Shown: in pieces, positions 13,013-22,672 of the stretch
Layout: each line of letters opens with the position of its first letter
How positions within the stretch are numbered: the stretch's first letter is position 1
From: Hordeum vulgare subsp. vulgare
Lineage: Eukaryota; Streptophyta; Magnoliopsida; Poales; Poaceae
Assembly (NCBI RefSeq): GCF_904849725.1
Contig: NC_058521.1
Coordinates: 348,438,138 to 348,502,137, forward strand
Direction: 5' to 3'
Length of the DNA stretch: 64,000 nucleotides
Notes under the pieces: generated by a model
Seen by the model: the letters and a program-made list of their open reading frames with translations, nothing else
Told to the model about the DNA's origin: nothing
Databases searched by the model: none
Position numbers and translations under genes: made by a program

Positions 13013-13235
13013 GATAAGCATACAACATGAGTACAACGTAAATACCAACATGAATACAACGTGTACCTTTGGTACCTCTCGGCTTCGTGGGGGGTCGACC
13101 TCCTCTCACGGGGGGCGCTCCTTGCATAGTAGAGAGCAACACTCTCCGAAGAGGCAAGGCAGGAATGGAAGTACCCATCCAATCACCCGCCGATGAAGAA
13201 GGAGCTGCGGAGTGCTTTCGACCCTTTCCCACCAT

Positions 13236-13420
13236 CTTTCAACACCTGTCATGACAAAGAGTAAATGAAATTTGTACAACATAAATACCAACATGAGTAA
13301 TAAAATGTATATAATTTAATTGTATCATCGTCATAAATACCAACATGACTAATAAAAATTGAATACCTAACAAGAACTCAAAATTTATATATAGTGTAAT
13401 AGTTGAATACCTGACATGAA
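13236..13420. other. Spacer between the two CACTA genes
   Basis: This AT-rich spacer holds two short copies of ATAAATACCAACATGA (near 13281 and 13333), also seen in the accessory gene's first intron on both sides of the Sukkula-type LTR. No gene is seen. Confidence 0.6.
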
Positions 13421-16006
13421 CTAATAACAATCGTGCTCGTCTATATATGCTTCGAGGTCAATAAATGCATCATGATCATCACTATCATCAATAAATGCAT
13501 CATCATCATCATCACTATCACAAAGAACATGTGGAAGGCCACCATTATGTAATCGGTCAAGAAGTAACAGGTCATCCGCAGCAGTAACCTCTTCTTCTTC
13601 CAGCTCTTCCTGTTCGGGCTCAGGGTTTAAGACGGATTCACTGTTGCTGTCTACTTCAATGTTCTGGGGTGAAGTAGAGCGGTTCTTGAAACGTTTCTTG
13701 GACATATGTGTTTCTTGGAAGAATTCTCCTTCATATGTGTCTGGGTTAATGTGAGGGTTCGTAATCCTCTTCATTGAGGGTAGGTGGTGTAAAATGTGGT
13801 GGCACTTCATAAACGACATCCCAACCTTTGAGATTTGGATCAGTTTGGCAGGCCCACGGTATATAGAAAACTTGTGTCGCCTGTTGAGCCGTAATATAGA
13901 CATCGGGAACATCTAAGTGGGTGTTTTGGTTGATTTCGACTAGTCCTATATGTTCATGAGTCCTTCTAGTCTCCCTCGGCTCAAACCAATAACATTTGAA
14001 GACTACGACGGTCGGTGGGTTTTCACCATAGAATAGAAGTTCATAAATGGCTTCAACTCTTCCATAATACTCGGTGCCTCCTTCGCCGATAGCAGAGACA
14101 AAAGAATTTGTAGTCTTTAGGTCGGGCATAGATAGCTCTTTGCCAAAGGAACGAAAGTGATACCCGTTGATGTTGTATTTGTCAAATGAACGGACCTTAT
14201 AGTCAAAACCATTAGCGACTTGTCTCAACTCGGCGTCCATAGACTCTGCATCAGCCTACAAGTTTAATACGAAAGAATGGATGCATTAGCCGCAAATTAG
14301 ACCAAGAAATCAAATGGGCCCTTAATGGTAATTAATTACCCTTTGTTTGAACCAAGAGATGAAACCGGGATAGTCGCCTCCATGCTTTGCGAGAAGCTGA
14401 TACTCTTCGACAAAATCATTTTCGATGACCGCTCTAGCCGAAAATTCGGTGACATATCGACTATATAAAATATCCGGGAATAAGAGTAGTTCAAAGCAAT
14501 TAGAAGTTGCGGAACAATAATTTCCCGAGAACTTACTCGATGTACGGCCGCACTTCCGTTAGGTTGGTGAAAATATACAATGAAATGGTCCGCCATTCTT
14601 TGACATCCAACAATTTCCCTTTCGAAGCACCGGATGGTGCGAGCTTACCTTTCAATAGGCTGAGGTTGGATCGAACTTTTTTTGGATCGCCATCATTGTA
14701 CCGAGGCTTCGGGTTATGCAAATGATGATTTTTGGCTTCGTAGTGTGCTGTCACGAAGTTTGCTGCCTCCTCAGTAATGAATGCCTCGGCCATCGATGCT
14801 TTAATTCTACGTTTATTTTTACACTTAGCTCGAAGCATCTTCTGCATCCTCTCAGTTGAGTAGCACCATCGATTTTGAACGCCCCCCCATTCTTGCCTCG
14901 GTCGGGAGATGCAAAATCAAATGTTGCATTGGATTAAAGAAGCCCGGTGGGAAGATCTTTTCTAATTTGCAGAGCAACTCCGGCGCCAGCTCTTCCATTT
15001 CATCTAGCACGCCAGGCGATAGTTCTTTCGCACATAGAGAACGGAAGAAATAGCTCAGCTCTGCCAGTACTAGCCATTCATACTCAGGGATAAAGCCACG
15101 CAACATCACCGGCATTACCCGCTCAATCCATATGTGCCAATCATGACTCTTGAGACCAAATATTTTCAATTTCTCAAGACTCGCTCCCCTCTTTAGATTT
15201 GCAGCATACCCATCGGGGAACATCAACCGCATTTTCACCCACAATAGCATTTCCCTCATAGCTGGCCTTTCAAGATTGAACCATGCCTTTGGCTTCGCTA
15301 TGCTTTGCTTTCCTTTCCGTTGTCCCAAGTTTTGCAATGGTCTATCACATAGAGCCTCCAGGTCGATTCTAGCCTTAGGATTATCTTTTGACTTCCCCTC
15401 TATGCCGAACAATGTACCAAAAATGGCCTCCGCAAATTTCTCTGACTGGTACAGGTTTGCATGCAGTACATGGCCTTTGGGTAGAAAGCGTCCAAATATC
15501 GTCATCATCGCATCGTAGCATTCTCTGCCTAGGTTGAATTGAGCCTTCAGAGCTATTACTTGCACGATGGCATCCAGCTGACAAAGCTCAGTCTGCTCGT
15601 GGAGAGGATGTTATGAAGACTCCAACATTTCATGGAAGGCCTTTGCAGATTCCTCCATCTCATCGTGCAATACCCGAGCATCATCAAAGTCTTGCACCAT
15701 GTCTTCAATCCCGGTACCATGCTCGTCGGTGCGAAGGCGAATCACCTCAGCTCTGGCACGTTGGTCAGACTCACCATGAAAAGTCCACACCGTATAATTA
15801 GGCGTAAAACCCCACTTCTGCAGTTGTTTACCCATTTCAAACTCTGTCTGCTTTTTCCAGTTGTAGCGGTTGGGACAGGGGCACCATGTTTTTTGCTGGC
15901 CATTTGCAAATGCGGCTCTCACAAACCCCCTGGTTTTTGTTAACCATTCATGGGTCATGTCTTTCTCACTAGGGTGACCAGTGTACATCCAAGCACGATC
16001 ACTCAT
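13421..16006 (-). pseudogene. CACTA TNPD-like transposase lacking its catalytic core
   Basis: Reading leftward from ATG at 16006 (MSDRAWMYTG) there is a Transposase-associated domain (to 15611) with the Cys/Tyr-rich CPCPNRYNW motif. An in-frame TAA at 15611-15613 interrupts it. Coding resumes and reaches the YQSEK motif at the start of the Transposase_21 (TNP2) region. It then jumps at 15438-15443 straight into FAEAIFGT, which normally lies after the catalytic core, so several hundred residues are missing in frame. DUF4218 follows (GFFNPMQHLILHLP, about 14930), then a frameshift in the seven-C run 14882-14888. Two introns are clear: 14461-14536 and 14256-14339. DUF4216 (13746-14240) follows, then a frameshift near 13755 and an acidic Asp/Glu-rich tail ending at 13421. 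The element cannot make its own transposase. Confidence 0.88.
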
Positions 16007-16144
16007 GTTGCCTAGCTACCTATGGGGGCACAAGAAATAAATATATAATTCATCATCTATATTCATACGCTAATCAAGTTTGTCAGTTTTATTACGTCCA
16101 TGCAACCTACACGCTAATAGGTAAAGATAGGTCCTAATCCCACC

Positions 16145-16356
16145 CGAGTATGTGTAGATTGGGTTCGTTTTCCCATGCTCTGCTCCAGATGCAACGCAGA
16201 ATTTCGGCAGCACCTCCCCGCTGTTCTCCTGACACACGTCTCAGCAATAAGCAGAGAGGATGTGTACCCGGAGTACAACAGGGAGGCACTAAAGAAATTC
16301 TGCATCGGATCTAGAGCACAGCATATGGGAAAACGAACCCAATCTACACATACTCG
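16145..16356. repeat. Foldback (inverted repeat), arms of about 100 bp
   Basis: The left arm starts CGAGTATGTGTAGATTGGG at 16145 and the right arm is its reverse complement ending at 16356. The outermost 32 bases are identical. Similarity continues inward with small indels through GCAGAATTTC and the ACCTCC/GCCTCC segment until the arms meet near 16250. The loop is only a few bases. It lies just upstream of the CACTA transposase start, so a transcript through it would form a long hairpin. Whether it is part of the CACTA or a separate foldback insertion cannot be told. Confidence 0.88.
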
Positions 16357-17100
16357 AGCTGTCCATGGATAATGTTGGACAATTCAAAGGATGGCGGTTA
16401 TAAATATGCAAAGAAATGCATATTTATAGATGTCGCCCTTTCCAACGGGAGACGCATACTGATCACGCATACTCATGATTGAAGAAACCTATAGCTAGCA
16501 AGTTTCATCGGCACGAAGACCGGGACAGAGCAAATTAAGGGGATAGGAGGAGAAGTCATTTGTTCTCACCAACAGACGCAAGGGCGGAGCTCGCCCAACG
16601 CACGTGGAGGTCGTCGAGCAATTGCACATTGAAATGCACACGATCAACACAAATACGATGTTTTTATAATTAACATAACTATGTGACCTAACTCATAACT
16701 ATGTGGGTCAGTGTCGTCGGGGGTCGAGGGTCACTAGCGTCGGGGTTTGGGGTCTTTTCGGTCAACAAGAGGCCGAAGAGGTGTTGGGACTCGAGAGTTG
16801 GGGATCAGTGGCGTCGGGGGTCGGGGTAGGGGGTCGGGGGTCGAGGGTGAGTGGCGTCGGGGGTTGTTGAGAATATTATGGTTGACAGGGATGTTTCAAA
16901 ATTCATTCTTTTGTCCGGTGGACACACACACACCACAACATAGTGCACCGGTTAATTTGACCTCCCACTAATTAACTAACCTATAGAGTCTACCACTAAG
17001 TAACTAAAAAAGAATCTAGCTACCACTAATTAACAAAACAGAATCTACCACTAAACTACTTACTAAATCTAGTAATTTACAGAATCTACCATAGTCAACA
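16357..17100. other. CACTA 5' noncoding region with a G-rich minisatellite
   Basis: No gene is supported. From 16705 to 16867 the plus strand repeats blocks like GTCGGGGGTCGAGGGTC and AGTGGCGTCGGGG. Four or more G-runs lie close together near 16815-16845, a possible G-quadruplex. After 16870 the sequence turns AT-rich with CTAACTAA-type runs. The string TAATTTGACCTCCCA occurs at about 16950 and again at 17164. Confidence 0.6.
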
Positions 17101-17109
17101 CTCGTTCAC

Positions 17110-17877
17110 ATTCTGGCAAATGATGAAAGAGGAGCTGGGCATGATGGTGGCTAGTCTACCGCTTAATTTGACCTCCCAGAAGGCTCTCTCATCTTGGTTG
17201 CTTGAATGGCCGCTGACGCTGCTTACCATGAGAAGGAGCTCATGCTACAGGGTACTTACAGGCTATGGCTCGCCAGAAACAACACAAGGGAGGGGCGGAA
17301 GCTGCAACAGCCACATGAAATAATAGATTCTGTGAAGGTGCAACTGTCAGACTGGAAAGCAGCGAATGAGACAAGGGTGTCACACCGAGAGCCAAAAACC
17401 ATCCAGAAATGGGAGCCTCCTGTCAATGGATGGGTAAAAATAAACTCCGATGGCGCAGTCTCGAAGCAAGGAACAAACGGTGGTGGTGGGGCAGTATTCT
17501 GGGATCATAATGTGATGTTCTTGTCCGTAGTTAGCCATTTATTCCCAGGCATTGCTGATCCCGAAGCGGTAGAAGCGTTGGCATGCAGAAGGGCACTATA
17601 GGTGGCTGTTGGTCCTAACATCCAACGAGAACATTTGGAACTGGATAGCAGGGCACTGGTGGTGAAGATTAATCATCCACATAGGAACTTGTCTGCTATC
17701 GGGCCTTGGGTACAAGATATCAATACAATGCTTAATTCTTTCGATGAGTTCAAGGTCAGTTGGATTTGTCGTTCAGGTAATATGGCCGCGCATAAGCTAG
17801 CTAGGGTAAGTGTAGGGGAGCTTCGTAGTGAAACTTTTCTGCTGTCGGGCCTTGGGTACAAAAAATCTACTAACTAA
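17110..17877 (+). pseudogene. RNase H-like (RVT_3) gene fragment carried in the CACTA
   Basis: The plus strand encodes the C-terminal part of a plant non-LTR-type protein. A FWQMMKEELG stretch is followed, after a frameshift near 17200, by TYRLWLARNN and an RNase H-like domain. That domain has GWVKINSDGA with a GGGGAV turn, DPEAVEALACRRAL, and a C-terminal WICRSGNMAAHKLAR. An in-frame TAG (17599-17601) breaks it. The first acidic residue (SDGA), the EALA glutamate and the ELDS acid of the RNase H fold are present, while the last is replaced by N in RSGNMAAH. It runs opposite to the CACTA genes. It could be a captured host or LINE 3' fragment; such domains occur in both. Confidence 0.7.
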
Positions 17878-18140
17878 CTAACTAAATATAACAACTAACT
17901 AAACTACCAACTAACTAAACAAAATGTACCAACTAACTAAACTACCACTAAATCTACTAATTAACTAACCTACAAACTAACAACTAACACGAACAAGATC
18001 CATAATTTGAATGGGCATTACCACTAACAACTAACCTAACTAACCTAATTAGCAGTAGGTAATTAACAACTAACCTAACTAACCTAATTAGCAGTAGGTA
18101 ATTAACAACTAACCTAACTAACCTAATTAACAAATTATAG
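17878..18140. repeat. CTAACTAA-rich tract with a 39 bp tandem repeat
   Basis: From 17870 the sequence is dominated by ACTAACTAA and TACCAACTAACTAAAC strings. From about 18025 a 39 bp unit containing AGCAGTAGGTAATTAACAAC is repeated (AGCAGTAGGT at 18051 and 18090, with a partial third copy). It is simple noncoding sequence. Confidence 0.75.
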
Positions 18141-18414
18141 GAAAAAGTAAAAAAATAGGGATTCACGGGAGGGGGGCGGCCGGGCGATGAGGACGGCGTA
18201 GGGAGGACAACCGTAGAGGAGGAGGGGGCGCGGGGAGGAGGCGGTGCGCTGGTTGGAAGGGGTAGTGGTGGAGGTGGGGCGGCGCAATGGTGAAGGAGGG
18301 GGTCGTATTGAGGAGGAGGGCGCGATGGTGGAGGAGGGCGCGGTGGTGGATGAGGGGGCGGCGCGGCGGGGCCTCCTTGGGCCGGAGCAGCGGGACGACG
18401 GGGCGGCGCGGCGC
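18141..18414. other. GC-rich CACTA noncoding segment
   Basis: G-rich plus strand with GGAGGAGGGCGCGGTGG-like strings. The long Pro/Ser-rich translations on the minus strand look compositional rather than coding. A segment at about 18368-18402 (GGGGCCTCCTTG, then GCCGGAGCAGCGGGACG) recurs at 19591-19625 on the far side of the solo LTR. Confidence 0.55.
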
Positions 18415-19589
18415 TGATGTCCCACAAGCGTATGGGATCGCAGCAGTTTTCGACGTAGAGTATTCAACCCAAATTTGTTGGTTCACACGCCGGGAAGCGA
18501 AAGAATATTGTCAAGTATTACTAGCTGAATGCGTCAGATTCAACCACACCTGAAAGATTAGTGTCTGCAAGCAAAGTATCAGTAGCAAAGTAGCATGATA
18601 GCAACGGTGCCAGAAACGATCTGTTGATGGCAGACTATTCCTAACTGTTGTATCAATGGCGCCAATAAAAGCCTTGTTGACGGGATGTCGGTGCCAACAA
18701 AGTCTTGCAACAAGTAACATTGGAGTAGCAAGGAACAGTAGTAGCAGCAGCAACAAAGTAACAAGTAACAGCAGTAGCAACAGCAGCAAAGTGACAGCAG
18801 CAAAGTTGCCCAATCCCTATTGTAGCAACGGACAAGCCTAGGCAAAGTAACATAGTGAGGACCAGTAGTAAAAGACTCGTAGGCAGTGGATCGGTCATGG
18901 ATGAGTGTGACGGATGTGATTCATCATGTAACAACTATAACATGGAGAGGTATGTAACTAGCTCCCGTTCGTCAATCTAATCTAGGCATGTATTCCGTAT
19001 GTAGTCATACGTGCTTAGGGAAAAGAACTTGCATGCCATCTATTGTCCATCCCTCCCGTGGCAGCGGGGTCCTAATGGAAACTACGGGATATTAAGGTTC
19101 TCCTTTTAATAAATAACCTGACCAACGCATTATCACGCGGTGAATACATGAACTCCTCATACTATGGTCATCTCCGGGAGTGGTTCCGGCTATTGTCACT
19201 CCGGGGTTGCCGGGTCATAACACATGGTAGGTGACTACAACTTGCAAGATAGGATCTAAAACACACATATATTGGCGACAACATAATAGGTTCAGATCTG
19301 AAATCATGGCACGGCGCGGTCATAGGGGGTGGCCGCGGCCTGTGGGCTTGTGGCCCATTGGCACGCCCCCTCCGGTGGATCTTTGCGCAGGTATTTTTCT
19401 TTTATTCCATAAAAAATCTCCATAAATTTTCAGGACGTTCCGAGAACTTTCATTTCTGCACAAAAACAACACCATGTAATACTGCTGAAAACAACATCAG
19501 TCTGGGTTAGTTCCATTCAAATCATGCAAATTAGAGTCTAAAACAAGGGCAAAAGAGTTCGGAAAAGTAGATACGACGGAGACATATCA
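18415..19589 (-). mobile_element. Solo LTR of an Athila-like gypsy family, reverse orientation
   Basis: The sequence starts TGATGTCCCACAAGCG and ends GACGGAGACATATCA, the reverse complement of an LTR that begins TGATATGTCTCCGTCGTATC. It matches in order the LTRs at 33977-35388 and 41925-43337, including the CAACAAATTTGGGTTGAA segment and the CTG/TAC trinucleotide-rich stretch (18725-18800 here). Length is 1175 bp. Flanking pentamers GGCGC (18410-18414) and GGCGG (19590-19594) agree at four of five positions, a plausible decayed target-site duplication. No internal domain is present, so it arose by LTR-LTR recombination inside the CACTA. Confidence 0.88.
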
Positions 19590-19765
19590 GGCGGGGCCTC
19601 CTTGCGCCGGAGCAGCGGGACGTCGGCGCGGAGCACCTGGTGCCGGACGGCGGGATTCGAGCAGCGGGACGTCGGCAGGCGACGCGGGGCGGGGTGGGGG
19701 AGTCGAGTAGATGCACAGGGCTACATGGGAAGCGGCGGTTGGAGGAGGCAGGCGTGACTGTGGTT

Positions 19766-20218
19766 GGTGGGCCGCCCCTTTGCCGTCCGCCGTGCTCCCA
19801 GGCAGACGGCAAAGGACTCCCAGGCAGACAGCAAAGGGGAGGGGTGGGGGAGGCATCGGGTGGGGGTAGCCGTTAGTGTGGTTGGTGGGCCGCCATCCCC
19901 TTTGCCGTCCGCCGTGCTCCCAGGCAGACGGCAAAGGTGTCTGAGGCAGACGGCAAAGGGGAGGGGTGGGTGCGGGTGGGGTTTCGGCCGTTTGGGGGGG
20001 TGTGTCTTTGCCCTCTGCTCACCCTTTGCCGTCCGCATAGGGCTTCTATGTCGTCCGCCAGCGGACGGCAAAGAGGTGGCCGACGGCAAAATAAACCTTT
20101 GCCACCAGCCACCTCTTTGCCGTCAGCACTTTGACAGCTGATGGCAAAGAGTAAATTTGCCATGCGTCAGCAAACGGCAAAGGCCAGGCAGACGGCAAAA
20201 TTCTGAATTCCAGTAGTG
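19766..20218 (-). repeat. CACTA subterminal repeat region and terminal inverted repeat
   Basis: About 13 copies of the 9-mer TTTGCCGTC (or one-base variants), in both orientations, lie between 19770 and 20210. The extreme end reads CCAGTAGTG (20210-20218), complement CACTACTGG. In CACTA transposons the subterminal repeats bind the accessory protein and the terminus is cut by the main transposase. A 3 bp target-site duplication would be CCT (20219-20221), which cannot be checked because the other end is outside the window. Confidence 0.9.
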
Positions 20219-20220
20219 CC

Positions 20221-21144
20221 TCCTTCATCACGCCCTTCAGGGCCTACTGCTACACCACCATGACGTTCAGTCTGAAGAACGCTGGTGCGACATTCCAACG
20301 ATGCATGCAGCAGTGCCTCCTGCCACAGATTGGCAGAAACATCCACGTCTATGTGGATGACCTCATCGTCAAGACCAAGCAGCACTTCAGCCTCCTTGAC
20401 GATTTGCGGGAGATGTTTGCCAACTTTTGCGAGTACAAGATCCGGCTCAACCTGGAGAAATGTGTCTTCAGGGTTCTATGCAGCAAGCTCTTGGGGTTCT
20501 TCGTGTCCGCTCGTGGCATCGAGGCGAACCCTGAGAACATATGTACCATCAAGCAGATGGTGAAGCCGGCTCGAATCCTCGACGTCCAGAAGTTCGCCGG
20601 CTGCCTGGCGTCCCTTAGCCGGTTCGTTAGCCGGCTCCGCGAGAAGGTGCTTCCACTCTACCAACTCATGAAGAAAACAACCAAGTTCGAGTGGAGCGAC
20701 CTGGTGGATGAAGCCTTCCGCGACCTCAAGCAGGTCATATCAAGCCTACCAATCTTGGCAGCACCGGCTGAAAGGGAACCCATTGTCATATACATTACAG
20801 CGACCACTCGCGTGGTTAGTGTAGTGTTGGTAGTAGAGCGCAAGGACGAGGGCAAGTTACTGTTAGTGCAACGCCCTATCTATTACCTCAGCGAGGTCTT
20901 GTCCGCCTCCAAGCAAAACTACCCCCACTACGAGAAAATGTGTTATGGTGTTTACCTTGCCGCAAAGACGTTGAAGCAATACTTACAAGAGCATGCCATC
21001 ACTATGGTGAGCACTGCTCCTCTTTCAGAAATCATGGGCAACCATGATGCAACTGGCCGGATTGCCAAGTGGTCCATCTCCATGGCCGACCATGACATCC
21101 GTTACGAGCCCCGCACTGCCATCAAATCTCAGGTGGTGGCCGAC
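20221..21144 (+). pseudogene. Tat element reverse transcriptase (3' part) and first RNase H
   Basis: One open frame from 20221 encodes the reverse transcriptase from the LKNAGATFQRCMQ motif. The catalytic YVDD box is at 20350-20361 (HVYVDDLIVKTK), followed by the thumb/connection region LGFFVSARGIEANPE. A Ty3-type RNase H follows from about 20755 (LSEVLSASKQNYPHYEKMCYG). The frame is uninterrupted for about 308 codons but lacks the N-terminal fingers, cut off by the CACTA. It ends at the insertion site of the element at 21145, and coding resumes at 31331. Confidence 0.9.
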
Positions 21145-22658
21145 TGATGACCCACAAGTATAGGGGATCAATCGTAGCCCTTTCGATAAGTAAGAGTGTC
21201 GAACCCAACGAGGAGCAGAAGGATCTTACAAGTGGTTTTCAGCAAGGAAAAATCTGCAAGCACTGAAATTGTCGGTAACAAGTGATTGTGTGGTGAGATG
21301 ATTCGTAGCAAGCAACAAGTAACAAAAGTTGCAACGGTGCAGCAAAGTGGCCCAATCCCTTTTGTAGCAAGGGACAAGCCTGGACAAAGACTTATTACAG
21401 GAAAAACGCTCCCGAGGACACACGAGAATTTCTGTCATGCTAGTTTCATCATGTTCATATGATTCGCATTCGTTACTTTGATAGTTTGATATGTGGGTGG
21501 ACCGACGCTTGGGTACTTCCCTTAATTTTACAATCATCCCACTTATGATTAACCCCTCTCGCAAGCATCCGCAACTACGAAAGAAGAATTAGGACAAATT
21601 CTAACCATAGCATTAAACTACTGGATCCAAATTAGCCCCTTACGAAGTAACGCATAAACTAGGGTTTAAGCTTCTGTCACTCTAGCAACCCATCATCTAC
21701 TTACTACTTCCCAATGCCTTCCTCTAGGCCCAAATAATGGTGAAGTTTTATGTAGTCGACGTTCACATAACACCACTAGAGGAAAAACAACATACAACAT
21801 ATCAAAATACCGAACGAATACAAAGTTCACATGACTATTATTAGCATGACTTATCCCATGTCCTAAGGAACAAAAGTAACAACTCACAAAGCATAATCAT
21901 AATCATGATCAGAGGTGTAATGAGTAGCATCAAGGATCTGAACATAAACTCTTCCACCAAGTAATCCAACTAGCATCAACTACAAAGAGTAATCAACACT
22001 ACTAGAAACCTTACAAGTACCAATCGGAGTCATGAGACGGAGATTGTTTACAAGATATGAATTAGGGTTTGGAGATAAGATGGTGCTGATGAAGATGTTG
22101 ATGGTGATGAGTCCCCTCCAATGAGAGGAGTGTTGGTGATGACGATGGCGACGATTTCCCCCTCCGGGAGGGAAGTTTCCCCAGCAGGATCGTCCTGCTG
22201 GAGCTCCAGATTGGTTCAGCTCAAGTTTCGCCTCGTGGCGGTGGCGAAACCATGAAAAAGCTCCGTTCTGATTTTTTTCCTGGACGAAACCCTCCATATA
22301 GCAAAAGAGGGGGCCAGTGGGCTGCCCACAAGCCCCCATGGCGCGGCTTGGGGGGTGGCCGCGCCGTGCAGGCTTGTGGGCACCCCCTGGTGCCCCTCCG
22401 GCACTTCTTCGGCCCAATATTTTTTCTAAATTGGGAAAAAATCTCTGTTGATTTTCACGGCGTTTGGAGTTGCGCAGAATAGGTATCTCAACTTTGCTCC
22501 ACTTTCAGGCCAGAATTCCAATTGGCGGTATTCTCCCTCTTCATGTAAACCTTGCAAAATAAGAGAGAAAAGGCATAAGAATAGTACCGTGAAGTGAAAT
22601 AACCGCCAAAGAAGAGATAAATATCAACATGAAAACATGATGCAAAATGGACGTATCA
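21145..22658 (-). repeat. 3' LTR of the minus-strand Athila-like element
   Basis: It starts TGATGACCCACAAG and ends GGACGTATCA on the plus strand (TGATACGTCC...GGGTCATCA when read with the element), 1514 bp. It contains the GC-rich leader block (about 22300-22405) also found in related LTRs. Confidence 0.94.
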
Positions 22659-22672
22659 ACTCCCCCAAGCTT
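22659..22672 (-). promoter_or_regulatory. Polypurine tract of the minus-strand Athila-like element
   Basis: The minus strand reads AAGCTTGGGGGAGT directly before the 3' LTR, the expected plus-strand primer for reverse transcription. Confidence 0.85.

Larger units (their letters stand above)
5868..13235 (-). pseudogene. CACTA TNPA-like accessory transposase (Transposase_24 family), multi-exon, broken
   Basis: Exons can be followed by GT-AG sites on the minus strand: 13235-13067, 8185-7759, 7673-7460, 7384 to about 7178, 7108-6937, 6842-6463, 6373-6221, 6126-6064 and a last one to about 5900. The product has a basic N-terminus, a Pro/Ser/Thr-rich stretch, then the conserved plant transposase region. 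That region carries the PNSVIGELC block, the EKEHYMNL block, the WEALVDLWCSETW block and MGCVPHHQGSVNL (about 7108-6937). A charged coiled coil rich in Glu, Lys and Arg ends it (6373-6221). In CACTA elements this gene encodes the subterminal-repeat-binding partner of the main transposase. It is broken by a TAG in the third exon (near 7553) and another at its end (7461-7463). Its first intron (8186-13066) contains a 4.8 kb LTR, leaving an ancestral intron of about 112 bp. Confidence 0.75.
1..20218 (-). mobile_element. CACTA DNA transposon, left end outside the window, non-autonomous by decay
   Basis: The right terminus ends in CCAGTAGTG at 20218, i.e. it begins CACTACTGG when read on the minus strand. 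It is followed inward by about 13 copies of TTTGCCGTC or its complement between 19770 and 20210, the subterminal pattern of Caspar-type Triticeae CACTA elements. Minus-strand genes follow in CACTA order: the TNPD-like transposase (13421-16006) then the TNPA-like Transposase_24 gene (5868-13235). Gypsy reverse transcriptase coding resumes at 20219, so the element is inserted in a Tat retrotransposon. The other terminus is not seen; the tandem array at 1-5838 is therefore placed inside it by inference. It hosts two solo LTRs and an RNase H gene fragment. Confidence 0.82.

Noticed and set aside
17984..18486. Pro/Ser/Ala-rich open frames on the minus strand
   Set aside because: They are compositional translations of a G-rich stretch and of the start of a solo LTR.
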